Source of the DNA: Todiramphus chloris collaris
Taxonomy: Eukaryota > Chordata > Aves > Coraciiformes > Alcedinidae
Assembly: GCA_025345505.1 (NCBI GenBank)
Contig: JANVCC010000018.1
Coordinates: 8,400,998 to 8,464,997, forward strand
DNA length: 64,000 nucleotides
Direction of reading: 5' to 3'
Shown here: piece after piece, positions 48,601 to 62,408 of the stretch
Layout of the letters: every line of letters starts with the position of its first letter
Position numbering within the stretch: the stretch's first letter is position 1
Made by a program: the position numbers and the translations under genes
Notes under the pieces: generated by a model
Told to the model about the DNA's origin: nothing
Seen by the model: only the letters and a program-made list of their open reading frames with translations
Databases searched by the model: none

Positions 48601-51600
48601 CGAGAACCAGATTTACTAGAGACATAGTCCATGATTGGCATTTTGAAGGAAATATGGTAAATTACTCAAATCTATGGATATAGCTGTAGAGATTTAGAAA
48701 ACATTGCCTTCAATAGTTGGAACATGATATATGACTAGTGCTGAGGTCATGTCCAATGTTCATTTTGCTCATTTACTTTTGCAGGTGGAGTTGAAATAGT
48801 TGCCAATTCACAAAATGAAAGGGTTTTTTTGGATCATAATACACTGAAAAATAGATTTGTGGAGATAGACTAAATGGAAAGTGTTACTTAATAGCAAACA
48901 AACTCAAAACAACACAAACCATTTGTGATTTTTTTGTCTTTGAAAAATATATCTTTACAAAAATATTAATGGCCTGACTCAATACTAGTCAAAGGACATA
49001 TTACTTGACTAGTCCCATGACTGGTAGAGAGTGTCGAAAGGGACTACTCACAGTAGTTATGCACTGTGACTGATGATATTTACAGGACCAGTAATGATAG
49101 CTCAGTTTTCCAGCTGTTCTCTTAATCGGGTAAGAAATACACTGAAATCACTGAAATTTCTCAGGATTAGCAGTAAGGAGACTGAGCGTAGATTCAGCCC
49201 CAGTCAAAAAATTTCCTATAGTTCATTGTAAAACTAAAGAGATAAGAAAAAGCTGCTGTTTAAAGCATCCCACACACACAACATCCAGACACACATAGAA
49301 ATGCACATTCTGGGGAAATAAAATTAGCAAGTGGTGTCATTTGTTTTAGCATATGATCACATCTGACATGCATGAGCTTGTCTCTAATGTGTTTTCTTGT
49401 TGGTTCTGGAAAGCAAAATGTGAAGCCAGTTAGGAACGTTTCTGAATATGATGCTCTCCTTTTCCCCCTCTTTCTATCTTTTTTTCTTTCTTTCAGTAAA
49501 AGCACTGGAGATGTTTAAAATCCCTAAATCATACAAGGCATATTTTTAATATCTTGTACTAGGGATAACCTTTTTAATAGTACTGGAAATCCCTATATAC
49601 CATATCTAGGTGTATCCAGATGGATTGCTTCCATATGAAGACATTTTCTTTTGCCATTTTTCATTCTATTGTACATATCTGTAACGTATGCTTTTTATAA
49701 TGAAGGGCTACTCTTAATAACCTCGTATTTATTTTATTTATTTTTTTTTTAGAAAGAGCAGATGTGATGAAGTGAATGAGAGCTATTGGTTTAATAAAGC
49801 ACAGTCATCTTCCCTCAGATGTTACAATAAACCAGATTAGATAGAACTCTAATGGAGAAAGCTCCAATGTTACTTCTGCTGTTGATAAATGCTCTGAAAT
49901 TTCATTTTCTCTGCTCTCTGTATCTTGCATGCATGCCTGTGTTTAACTGTTTAGAATCTGTCACTGTAAAGATGTGAAAGCAAAGAGTCCCAGGATCTCA
50001 AAATAGCTTGTTATACAAATGATGATTCCTACCTGATAGGGAGAAGTGAAAGGTGACAAATCCTTCCCTCTCAATTAAATTCCTTTCATGAGAGTCTGTA
50101 GTACATTTCTGCCTATAATGTCAGTCAAGCAATAACAGAAAACTCAGTGTCATTATGGAGAAAAGACATTAAAAAGTTTTTAGGGGTGGAGAGAGGGGAT
50201 ATGTGAATATACTTCAAAGAGAGAGTCTTGTTTTCCTTTTATTCCCTCAGTATTTCCATGAAACCTAAGGCAATGACATCACAACAAAACAAGGTTGCCA
50301 AGATATACTATACAAAAACATGTTTTCACATGGTTACATTTTCTGCAAATTATAGTTCTTGGAGTATAAATCAGAATAATTGTTTAAATCAGAGTGACTG
50401 TTGAAACAGATTTACAGAGATCAAATCAAAAATGTAATAATTCTTGTGGTTTCACTAATGCTCAGAGCACCAAATACTTCTGAAAATTTTGGTTGTCAGT
50501 TATATATAGTGTTTACATTAACATGCTGCTTGAACAGAGAAAATATATATTTTAAGATGAAAATGTGAATCCAGGGTTACAAGAATGTTTCTGAAACAGC
50601 TAAGTCATCTTGTTTCAAGTAAAACCAGATGTTTGCTTAAAGTGAAAGGCAATCATTTCTTTTAATTATGTTCACTGGTTGGGCCACCAGGAATATCCAT
50701 ATGTGCACACAATGATCTGATTAAAATCAAAGACCTTACGATGGAGAAAGCAATCAACAACTGAAAGACCACCAAATGACATGCGAGGCACTGACCTGGA
50801 TTCCACTACCTCCATTTGCTCATTTTCACTCAGCGAGTTGAACAGAAAAGACTGCTAGAGTCCGCTGAGGTCCCCTGGCTGAGTCATGTCCCAGATACAT
50901 GGAGGTATCTTCAAGGGCGATGGCCTCCTAAACATTTGCTCCACACTGATGGACCTGGACTAAATACAGTTCTCAGCTTTGCACTGGGTTGATACCTGCA
51001 AAAAATGCTCAGTATGCAGTAAGGAAACATCTGCATCTCACTTCTTTGGTCATATCAGTCTTTAGGATGTGTGATATCATGGTGACTCTGATCAAAAAGA
51101 GAAATAATATGGACACTCATAAAGTATTTTGCATTAATACTTCACCAGAGAAGAAGTGGCTGGATAAATGGACCAAAAAAAGTGTATTTTTCTGTCCTCT
51201 TGAAATCCTGCCTGTAGATGACTTGTGATTTTGCTTAGCAGAGACCTTAAGCACAAAACATTAGCAAGAGGCTTCCTAAATAACCCATATTCTAACAAAT
51301 CTTCCTGTTCTGGGTGTTTCGTATGCACTTATCACCTGAATTTATATTGGTGACTGATTGCTTTAGAACAGTTTTCATAGTTCGAAATTTCTATTAAAAA
51401 CTGTGTTGCTTATGAGCACAAGGGCCTGTTCTTAGTCCTCCTGTGAAGAAATACCAAAAGCTCTGGCCTAGGGGAGGAGATGCACCTTCTGCTGGTTTAC
51501 AGAGCAATAAACCGTCTTCTGGGAGCTGGTACTTGTCTCGAGTAGGATCTCCTCAGGTCCTCTGTGGTCCTACCAGCAGACAAACACAGTTCTATAACCA

Positions 51601-53810
51601 TCTATTTCAATGACAACTATGTATTGTATATCAAAAATCATGCATTACATTTATTTACTATATAATATACATTAAATATTCACATAAACATACATGCACA
51701 CAAGCACTTCATACATGCATGAAATACATTGCAGATGGATATAAAACAAATTCATATCCTCTGATTTTTTAACAATACCTTTTTCTGAAGCTGAACATTT
51801 TCTTCAGGAAGACTTGTCCAGTTAATTACTTCTGTATGTACTTCTGTGTATAGTTTTCAATTGGTACTACCTCAGCTTACAGTTACAGGACCCTTTTTTT
51901 CTCTGGCATCCATCTTACCCAGTAAGCCTACTTTTACCTGTTTCTGAAGGATACTCAATTTCCTGATGATCTTTTATGTCAGAGTTTCTTCACCAGTTTA
52001 TGAAAAAGGGAAAAAAAAAAAAAAAAAGAGGAATGCTTTGCTTCAGTAAAATATGTTCTCTGGTTGAATTTTTCAGAAAAGCTGGTACTTTCAGGCCAAA
52101 CTGAACATACAATCAGGTGATAAAATGTCTTTACATAAAACTGGATAAAATATATTACTCCAGTGAAGCCATTAGGAATTTTAACCCTAATTTCAATGAG
52201 CTTAAGAAACATCCCCTTCTATTTTTCCATGCTACTTCTCTCACGTCAGGGTAGTTTATTTTACACGTTTCTATGCTGATGGTGTTCTCCTTTCCTCTCT
52301 GTGCATGTGCTCAAGGCTCAATTGCTGTATGGTTTTGCTTTTGTTTTCTAGCCCATTCTTTTCAGCAACGCCCCTCACTGAAGGGGAGATCCTTTCCTTC
52401 CATCCTCACTGCTCTGACAACATTTCCCTCACCCAATCATAAATCTCAGAGTAAGTTCAGCCTCTGCAGTGTCCTTTAATTAACATGTATATGTTTATGT
52501 AGACACTCATCTCCATGACAATTTTATTTCGGTCTTGAAAGTCTGTATAGTCTTCTAAGTGTTCTTCTTTCACATGGCTTTACTTAACTGTCAATGTTCT
52601 CACAGGTCCTTTAGTGCATTGTGTCCAGTCCTTTAAAGCTCCTCTCATTGTTTTGACTAGTAAGCAGTTACATTAAAACTTTGGGCCAAGATATTTAAAG
52701 GGGAAAAAAATCATGCAGATCCTGAAGATTTAGCAGCAGACATGTGATCTTTTCTTATTAGCTTGAAGATGATATTGCCAGCAGTTATCTTCTCCAAGGC
52801 ATACTCCTGTCTTGAAATATAACATCTTCATCAGTTTTCAACATAAGACAGGAACTGAAACTAGTTAGCATTGGAGTGGATGACCTCCAAGTACCTCTGG
52901 CACTGCTCAGTGGAAAGTAGATGGCATTAATGCTGATATAGAAGAGTATCAGGCAGGCTAGTTTGTAACCCAGCAGGATCCCGAAATATGTCTAAAAATT
53001 ATTTATGACTAATAGTTATAAAATAGAGTTAAGGCAGATTTTATTGTTTACTTATCCAAGTCATAAAATATACAAGCATAGAAAATATAAACAACAGCAA
53101 AACAAGCTGAGCAAAGGCAAGCTTTCATCTAGCTTAAGCATCTCTAAATTCTAAATATTATCTCATGATGGATAGCTGCTGGAGTCTGTGTGGGACTATA
53201 CCAAACCCTGTTCCCTGTTTCCTGCAGACCACCCCTATTGAGGACACTTCCATCAAGCTGTATTATCATATATCCTGCCTTGAAATAGAAAATTTCATTT
53301 CCTCATCAGCATTTGGTGAGTCTTAGGCTGGAAAATGGCCTACTGCCTGCCTTCCTCTGGATCAGCTTTTGAATCTGGATTGTTCTTTTCCAGTGTCTTT
53401 GAAGGAACAGTCAAGAATGTCTCCCTTCCTTACTATGCTGGTCTGGGTGAGTTTTTTCTAGTCTAGCTTTTATACCCTTTACCTCACTAAATTCTAAACA
53501 TTTACCTGTATTTGGTTAAGTGATACAAGCAATATCTGTTACATATGCTGTGTGTTCCTTTCTCGTTATCATTTATTATTCTTCTTTTCCATACAGCTTT
53601 GAAAGTAGTACATACCTCCTTCTTGTACATGCTTCTTTCCATACTGTACCACTAAATATTCTTCTGCTTATCTGAGAGTGGCTCAACAAAAGGACATAAA
53701 ATCAGAGAATAACATAAAAAAAAGGGTCATGAATTATATAAGTAAAACATCCAATGCATCTATGTGCCCATACAGGGTCCATATATTCATCATGACAGAC
53801 ATGTATCTGG
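42697..53810. other. Eleven kilobases of non-coding AT-rich DNA
   Basis: No gene or named repeat is recognised. Low-complexity parts are an AT-only stretch at 44747-44780, CA-rich DNA at 49265-49300 and an A17 run at 52011-52027. A more GC- and CpG-rich patch lies at 45420-45560 (see findings). The 108 and 109-codon frames at 47329-47658 and 48085-48411 do not resemble any known family. Confidence 0.5.
52011..52027 (+). repeat. A17 homopolymer
   Basis: Seventeen consecutive A residues. No retroposed gene body or SINE was recognised upstream, so it is simply listed as low-complexity DNA. Confidence 0.9.
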
Positions 53811-53967
53811 TTTTAAATCCTTCAGTGACCAGGACTTTACAGCCTCTCCACACAATTTATTCCATTCCTTGACTTTTTTTTTTTACTAATTCTGTGGCTT
53901 TTTTCCCTAATATGCCACAAAATTGTTCCTCACTTCTTGTTAAACTGCTTACTTTTCATTCTATGCA
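53811..53967 (-). repeat. Old CR1-type LINE relic, antisense
   Basis: The plus strand reads TTTTAAATCCTTCAGTGACC, GGACTTTACAGCCTCTCCAC, AATTTATTCCATTCCTTGAC, a T-rich gap, TTTTTCCCTAATATG and CTTCTTGTTAAACTGCTTAC. This order matches the reverse complement of the end of the ORF and 3' part of ancient CR1 subfamilies. It is heavily diverged with no intact 3' terminus. Medium confidence, because it rests on remembered family layout. Confidence 0.55.
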
Positions 53968-53970
53968 TCA

Positions 53971-54018
53971 TGGCTGCATATTATTCCATTTGCATGGCTG
54001 CAAATTATTCCATTTGCA
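53971..54018. repeat. 24-bp tandem duplication
   Basis: Two adjacent 24-bp units beginning TGGCTGCA and ending CCATTTGCA differ at a single position (T in the first unit, A in the second). It lies three bases right of the CR1 relic. Confidence 0.95.
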
Positions 54019-57000
54019 TGTATTTTAGACTCCTAAAAAAATGAACACTTGTTTTTGAAGCTCCCTGACTATATGGGCTAGATTTAGTATATCTGGGATG
54101 ATCTCATTAACAGACTTAATACCACGTGACTTGCTTCATGAGTCTGAACCAATCATCCTATTTCAAACTAGGAGGGAAAAAAAAACATTTCTAGAATTTG
54201 CAGAGAAATTGTATTTTTGATGAAAATGGCATTGCAAAATATCAGAAGTTTGCAAAATAAATCCATTTTTAGAACTACTTTGTGAACTTGGAAGAAGTGA
54301 AGTTTAAATGAGAAATATTTGTCTTTTCTTCTTCCTACTTCTCATTTCATTTAGCCAGTAAATGAACTCAGTGTTCAACAAAAAGTATGGTTTATATCAA
54401 ATAATATCTAATTACTACATGTTAAAGATTAATAATTAAGCAGCCTTAAATGCAATCATTATTATAGTTTACAGATAAGAGAAGAGCATTTGAAAGGAGC
54501 TTAAGTAAACTACAAAAACATGGGCTAATCTTATGAACAAATGAAAATCCATAATCCTGCTTGGACCATGGTCTGCTGGTAATGCATTTGCAATTAAAGT
54601 GCTGTGTGATTTATGGAACTCAGAAAGGAAATTACTCAAAAACATCTATGTGGAACGCTTGTAACTAGCTCCCACTGTCCCAAAGGACAGGACTCTGACC
54701 GTCACCATGGCTCAGCTGAGAAGAACTTTGGCTTGTTTTGCAAAGTGTTTGTTTGCCTTCTTCAGCTGCATTGGTTAAATGCTTTTAGCTCAGTAAGATA
54801 ACTGGCACACAAGGTTATGCAAGACTTATAATTACAGTATCAATCCTTATAAAATATTTTGTAACAAATGGAGAAGTCTATTTTTTATTCTATTTTAATA
54901 TTCTCTGAGGAAGATGTTCAGACTAATTAATTTCCATTAACCTCTAGAACTCAGCACACTAATAAATATTATTATGATCTCAACATTTTTAAAATTTTAG
55001 AATATATCAGTCTGCTCCAGTTATTAAAGGATATATCCAGGATACGAATATTAGTGACAATGATGAAAATGAAAACTTTTTTCCCAATGAATCAAAATTC
55101 CAAAGTTGTTTTGATTTTTAAAATCATTACAATAGACTGCTTTTACCATGTTCCTAAAAAGCCAACATTGTTTAAAGTTTACACATTAAAACATATTAAC
55201 ACCATTTTGATGGAATATGTAAGCTATTGTAAAAAATAATTCATGAAACCTTAAGCAAAGTATTTGTGAGGTTTCTTTAGTCATGATAATCTACCAGAAA
55301 TGTCAGTAGGACAAAATGTAGTTATAAAAGAAAAAAGCAACTTGCAGTCATGAATACAGGTTGCTCTCAACTTGTTGATCTTGCCTTAATCATAATTTTT
55401 TTATAAGAAAGTTGGGAGTGAACTAGTAATTTCTTGTCATTGAAGAACAAGATTTAGCTCAAGAGTTATGTCAGAGTAAGCCCCTGATTCATGCATATTC
55501 ACCTTTACTTTTTGGTCTCCATTGTAGAAGAAATCCACTGTGGAGATACAAGTAGCAGAGCTACAGTTCACAAAACTGGCATCATTACTTTTAGCCTGAC
55601 AGACAGAAGTGATTTTACTAGTGAAAAAATATCACTGACGTTGGATAAATAAAACAAACCACTAACAAAAATATAGGATTCCATGACACTTTCTGAGCTA
55701 AAAAAATTGAGAAGTCATCCTCCACTGAGTCTTTTCCTGCTTATTGGTAAGTGCAGATATGCATTTTAAGGACTACTGTAACTGATGGCAGTGATTCAAC
55801 TGGGATCTGAAATGATTGGACTTTTAAACTTGATCGGTACAGTGAACATACAGAATCCACAAGTTACCAGTACTTCCAGTCTATTTCATCTTCACAATGG
55901 TAAGCTGACTACTAACAAACAAGAAATGTATTTGAAAATCAACAAAAAGTTTTGCTCAGTGGTTAAAAACCTACACTGAATGAGATTCTAATTCCTCTTT
56001 CCTTTTAAAAGCTGCAAATGACAGAGGGCTGGCTCTGCTCTGTGATCTGCAGATGACTTTGAGCTAACAACTGCAGATGGAGGGCCAGCAAGGGACTGCA
56101 GAACCCAGGTACAGCTGGGAAGGGGCTGGGAAGACAGGTTGTCCCTAATGGTCCTCTCTAATTATCAAGTGAGTCAGGAGATCGTGGGATCCCAGTTCTG
56201 CAAATGCAGACATAGAGACATGCAGACAGAATTTTGTCAGTGGAAACCTCCCAGCCTGTTCATGCTTCTCACAGGCCAGTTTCATGCTGCAGTCAAAAAT
56301 GGTCTCAATATCATACCAGCATACCCAAGAGAACTTGGAGAAACTGCACACATTCTGTTTGCAGCCTGGCAGCAGCAGCCCAGGCTGTATATATCCCGGT
56401 GGGTTTAAGGCATGGGGGCAAGAGGTAAGGGAAAAAAACTGAAGGAAGCAGTCCTCCACATATTCCCCATCCTTCCAAGAAGCAGCTCCAGAAATGGCCT
56501 GGAATTTGGGTGAGAAGACAAGAAGATGTCTGTCAGTGGAATTACCACCATCAGTATCACAGTTCCATCTGCCCTGGACTTGAAAACAGCAGCATTATGA
56601 TAATAAATTTCAAGGAATTTCTGGCATTTCTCACCTTAAGAGATGAAGATCCTGCTAGGTATAGAGGTTGTGAGTGCAGGGAAGGGGTTTATTTGGAGTG
56701 AAGTTACATTATTTTGTCATATATCCGAGCTTGCCAATAAATGTAACCTTTTTTTACCAAATTCAATCACAGTAGCCAGCAGAACAGACAATTCATACAT
56801 AATAACCTCCCAAAAGATTTAGGAAATAGACTACTGACTTCAGATCAGCATCCCTACTGTATAAAAAGCTGCTGCATTTGCAGTGACGTTACTAGACATC
56901 AGAGAAGCAATTCAGAAAGGTTGCCCCCAAAGCAAGGCTTGTTCAGGTCTGGTCTTCATAGTAATGATTTGCATTTTGATCTTGTTTATTTGTTGCTAGC

Positions 57001-60000
57001 TCAGGGTCTTCTGAGGGAGCCGGATGCTTACGTAGTTTCTCACTTATGGTGAAATATGTTTTTTTGAATACAAGACCTTGAAGAAATGCCCCAGATTTTC
57101 TGGGAAACATCTTTCTGGTCAAATTATCACATCCAGTTGATTGGTATTATTTTTTCACCAATACACACATACTTCATCCCCCAGGGAATCTGTCTGTTTG
57201 GCGTAAATAAGAAACAACACTTTGTTTTAAGGGAAACAAAGGAGAAATACCATTTTCCTTTGTTTATTTATCTCTTAAGTGCTCTCAGATATACAGTTTA
57301 AATTCTTAAAAAATGAACTTAAGGAAGTGGCACTTTTTTTTCCTGTTAAGCTCACAATACTCTACATGTAGAACTAAAATCACCATGAAGTACAGCCTTA
57401 GGAGAAATAATATGCAGTAGGTTTCTACAATTTGTCCAACTCTAATTATGTAAGAAACTTCTCACTTCTACAATTGAGTTAGAAATTGGCATTATATATT
57501 TTATAAGTTTTAGGAGACTAAAAATTAGGATTTGAAGACAGAGTGTTAAACCATTTCATACCAAAAGACTTCTGAAGAATTCACATTCTGCTGGATATCT
57601 GTGTACAGCATTTATCCAATGTACATGGAGCCTTTTGTCACATTTTTCAGTCCTTCTGGAATTCTTATGATTTCCTGAAAGGTAAACATTTGTTTCCCAA
57701 AGGAAGTAGCTGAATTGGAACAAACTCACTCTGTTGAAAACAGTATGTAAATCAGATAGGAGATAATATATATTGCTGGAAGAAAGCTCTTTCTGTTACT
57801 TCTGCTTCGCTGCGATGTCTTTTTAGGTGAGTGACACTTATGATCAGAAAATTATGTAAAAAATTATGTTGAAATCTAGATTTCATCCTAAGCATTGTTA
57901 TAAGCATCAACACATTACAAGTTCAGAGTAGTCTAATTCCTAAACTTTAAACTTACAAATTTGTTATACATATGAAAGAAATACAAGCAGTTCCTTGTCA
58001 TCAAAAGTAACTCTTAATTACCTTCATTTTTATCTTTCCTGATTTACACATTTGTAGTCTAATAACCAAGTAATAGAAAAAGGTAACTTCTAACTACATG
58101 AAACCAGCTTAGGACCTTTTCTTTCGTAGAAAATATACAATTTCATGGCTAGTCAACTTATGGAACATAAAACTTTGCACTTCTATGTAAATAAATTGAG
58201 AAAATATTTCCTCTAATGATGTAATTTTTAAAATCTTTTGGAACATGAGAAAATAAATTATTATTTCTCTTTCTAGGCCTGGGATTTTTCTTCTAGTGTG
58301 CATTTTGTTTTATTGTGCAATTTTTAAAAAGTGCAACTTGATGGAAACACTGTTCTCTCTCATTTTGCACTATGCACATACCAACTGCCATTTCACTAGA
58401 CAGGCTGCAAATGGCAATAGAGTACCAAAGCTCAAGTAGGTTTTTAATTTTTTTTTTTTTTACATTTCACACTTTCAGGTACTCTGGGGTCTCTTGAGAA
58501 TAATTTTGCAGACTCTGATTCTTCCATTATATTAGTAGTAGATGTTTGTCTCAAATTTCTGGATATCTCTTTGGTGTGAGGCATAGAGGACTGTATGAAA
58601 AAATATGTTCTTCCCAAACACGTCTGTAGGTGTCCTCACAACTGAAAAACCAGCACATTACTGGGAATACAAGAAGCTTTTATCTTACCAGGATGCTTCC
58701 CTAGCTTTCTGCAAGTCCCAGGAAATATATATCCCAGCTATGTCCTGAGGAGATGATCTACTTGAGTGACCTTGGGTAACAACAGAGCACACCTCTAGTT
58801 CTTCCTTAATGCTGGAGACTGGGCACTTCTTAAGAACAAAAGTTTCAGCAAGGAGGGAGTGATTCCCCCTTAAATGTTATGCTAGAATAATTGTTACAGT
58901 CCATTTCAGTTCATGCTTTCTTATATCTAAGAGACCAATATTCACAAATGATTCACTTTTGTGTAGGCCACTTCATAAAAGCCTTATGGAAGTTTTTATT
59001 GACACATACAACATCATCTCCCCCTTCCTTCTGGAAAAAGCAGCCTCTTTCTTTAAGAAAGTCACTGATAAGACCTTATGGCCCAAACAGTGACCCTGAT
59101 GTTATATCCCTAACAGATATATTTCAATCCACAAATATCCATAAATAATGCTTAGATGCAAACTTAGTCATTATCACTCCTCCTGCTCTTTGCTTCCAGT
59201 CTTACATGGTCTTTGGGCCCAGAGTCTGTGACTCAACCAGACAGTTTTAGCCCTTTAGACAAATACATAGAATAAAACAACTGTTAAATACTGAATTACT
59301 GAGTATATAAGCAATTCAAGATGCAATTATTTTAGACATAAATATTCTGGAAATAGATTTCAAGATTGATTTGGTATTCCAGAGTCAGTGGAATTTATGT
59401 CTGCATAAAGTACATGAAGACATCTAGGATCCTTGATTTTAAAGTATCCTGCAGCATAGATTTATGCATGTGAGGATTTACAAATGGTTAAACACTGACT
59501 CTTTATCTTCCTTCTGAAAAAAAAGGACTGAGTTTCAGGTGAGTTCTTCAGAAACTGATTTACTTCTTGGTGCCCTTCTTTGACTCCATCATATTGTTTT
59601 TCATAGATCTTTGCACTGTGGACATCAAAATCAGTCTCCAGGGTCATTTGCATCAAACTTGAGGAGCTACTGATGACTGCATGCTTCCCTTTTATATATT
59701 AGAATATCACATTCAGCTTTGTATCCATTAGTCTGTATGATGAGTCTGTTTCTAGCTATTTATCCACCATGATTTTTCATCCTTTTAAAGGTATGACCTT
59801 CTTTTTTACGTGCTTGATAATTATTCTCTGTTTAAAATTATTTATTGGGATCTATTGCTTAGGCAGATTACATCTATTTAATATGTTATGCTGATTGCAT
59901 GTTTTTTTCCATCTCAATGAAAGAAGATCAACAAAAATTAAAATATATAACACTAACCTTTCTCTCTTATCATCAGTATAATATGTTGCTGTAATATTAT

Positions 60001-61734
60001 TGCTACATTGAAGTACTTTGACATCTATTTTCATAAGGAAATACCAGTTGTATTTAATTAAATTCTTCAAATTTGTTATGAATCAGGATGACTAATATAT
60101 ATTCCATACTCTTGTCTGAAATCAGATGGAAAATATCTGGATCTAATGCTGATTGTTATTTAAGAACTTTGATTATTACTAGATAATATATTTATATAAT
60201 GTAAATGTGTTCTCTACCTTTCTCTATCAATTCAGAATAAAAATATTTATTAAATGCACATTTTTTAAATGTATGGTAATTTACTGTTCTAAAAATCGAT
60301 CAATAGCTGTTAATTTTCTTTTTTTTTTTCCACAAAAAAGTACTTTTTTTCATATTGCTCTTAACACTTACATACAGATTTCCTCTTTACAGTGTCAGTT
60401 TTCTACAGATTCCAACATAAAAAAAAAGCCCAAAGAAAACCAAAAAACAACTAAATCCACGTTATAAACTGTTTTCTTGGTACACCTGTTATAGATACAG
60501 GTATTCTTACTGCTGCTTTCATTGGTAAGCATTTTGTTTCTTCTGAACAAGTTTTTCAGTTGCGGGATTACACTGTTTAGGGTTTGAAATTAACAGGTTT
60601 TGATTACCATTCACATTTTTCTGATTAAATTGTTCCTCCCAGATGATTCGATTCGGAATCGTTCTCAGCTTTGTGAAACTGATCTTTTTAAAGCACAAAG
60701 GGTACGTACACACGCACATGCACATGAATACATGCGTGTGCGTGCGTGTGTGGGGTGTGAGTATTTCGGAGTGCGTGCGGGTGTGTGTCTGTATGTGCAC
60801 TGCACAGCCCTGCACAGATGGTTAGCATTTGATTGTGTTTATACAAAGCAACTATAATCAAGTCACAAACACTTGAGCTGAACCACAAGTACTGGGAAAT
60901 TCTTCTACTAACTTGAAGTCTAATGTGGAGCTGTCCTGCACCGTATGCAACACTTTCTGACTTAGACAATCAACATGTGAAATATTTGGAAATTCTTGGG
61001 ACATTCAGTACTCGCAGCATGCAGCCACCAGCCAGCATTTCCCAGACTCCTGAAGTCCCCCAGAAGAAATGCTTCATCCTAAGCACTGAACATTGGTTCT
61101 GCTTATTTGATTGGCCCATACTGACCAATACAGACAGTAATTTAGAAATAAAGTAAGATCACAATATGAATAGCAGCACAGCAGAATGCAAATGCAAATT
61201 ACAGAACTTTCTGTTACTGAATTATAATCACATTAATACTAAAGAAGAGGGTCAGAAAACATCGAAGAGGCAGAGATTAAGGTAAAGTAAGAATGTGATT
61301 TCCATGGGCAGAGCTAAAAAACCCCATCTGATCAAACCCGACCAAAAGTTACACACTCTGTCGCATGAGACAGAGTAATTTCATATTAGAAATTATCAAG
61401 AAACACACTTGTCCTATACAGATAGGAGTCATTTAGCATTACCAGTATCTAGTTTTCCTATATGTAGTGGAATAGAAGTTTTTATCTTTGATGAGCTTGT
61501 AAGAGAAAGGTTGGGCTTATTGCCACTTTCTATTCTAGTAGTGTTTCTACAGCCATACATAAGGGTACCTCAGCAGTTAGCCAAGACCTGTTTTGAAGCC
61601 AAGGGAGTGACTTCATTTTCTAAACAGAAGTATTTAGTGTAGTATCAGGCACTGTGTTTTGTACTACCTCATCTCCACCTGACTCTGCAGAAGGGAGCAG
61701 AGTTTCCAGAAGTCCCACGACCTACTTTTCTTGT
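54019..61734. other. Non-coding AT-rich DNA
   Basis: No gene is recognised. A T14 run lies at 58448-58461 and a T-run at 60319-60329. A GT/CG-alternating tract at 60705-60800 is listed separately. The frames on both strands around 56.1-56.5 kb (89 to 104 codons) show no known domain. Confidence 0.5.
60705..60800. repeat. Degenerate (CA/TG) tract with CpG, Z-DNA prone
   Basis: A CA-rich part (CACACGCACATG at 60709-60720) is followed by a TG-rich part (CATGCGTGTGCGTGCGTGTG at 60731-60750) and then TG-rich sequence to about 60800. The two halves are partly complementary, so the tract is an imperfect inverted repeat as well as an alternating purine-pyrimidine run. The 85 to 98-codon frames over it are low-complexity artefacts. 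Confidence 0.85.
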
Positions 61735-62408
61735 TGTTTGGGTCACAACAACCCCAGGCAACTCTCAGGCTTGGGGAAGAGTGTTTGGAAAGCTGTCCAG
61801 CAGAAAGGGACCTGGGGATATTGGAAAACAGCTGGCTGAAAATGAGGCAGCAGTGTGCCCAGGTGGCCAAGAAGGCCAACAGCATTGTGGCTTGTATCAG
61901 AAAAAGTGTGGCCAGCAGGACTAGGGTAGTGATCATCCCCCTGTACTTGGATCTGGTGAGTCTCCACCTCAAATACTGTGTTCAGTTTTGTGTCCCTCAC
62001 TCTGCCAAAGACATTGGGATTCTGGAGTGTGTCTGGAGAAGAGCAACAAAGCTCATGAAGGGTCTAGTGAACAAGTCTTATAAGGAGAGGCTGAAGAAAC
62101 TGGGTTTGTTTAGCCTGATGAAAAGGAGGCTCAGAGGAGACTTTATCACTCTCTACAACTACTCAAAAGGAAGTTGTAGTGAGGTTGGTGATCAGTTTCT
62201 TCTCCCAAGTAAGAAGCAGTAGGATGAGAGGACACCTCAAGTTACACCAGGGGAGGTTTAGGTGGGATATTAGGAAAAATGTCTTCATCAAAAGGGCTAT
62301 CAAGCACTGGAACAGGCTGCTCAGGAAAGTGTAGATTTGGTGCTTACTGATATGGTTTAGCAATGTCAGTGCTAGGTCTTTCCAACCTAAACAATTCTAT
62401 GGTTCCAT
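61735..62408 (+). repeat. CR1 LINE, 5'-truncated copy of another subtype
   Basis: A sense CR1 copy of about 670 bp. The frame 61731-62222 reads [70 protein letters not shown] and [18 protein letters not shown], the end of the CR1 ORF2 protein. The 5' part (GGTCACAACAACCCCAGGCA) belongs to the subtype with 'AERDLGIL' preceded by a CAACAACCCC motif, unlike the copies at 9.2 and 30.6 kb. It ends in GGTCTTTCCAACCTAAACAA and a single ATTCTATGG. The ORF stops early at AAGCAGTAG near 62222 and the rest is in another frame. Confidence 0.92.

Noticed and set aside
60519-60969. Frames of 85 to 98 codons over the CA/TG tract
   Set aside because: They are rich in His, Thr, Cys and Val because of the dinucleotide repeat, and are low-complexity artefacts.
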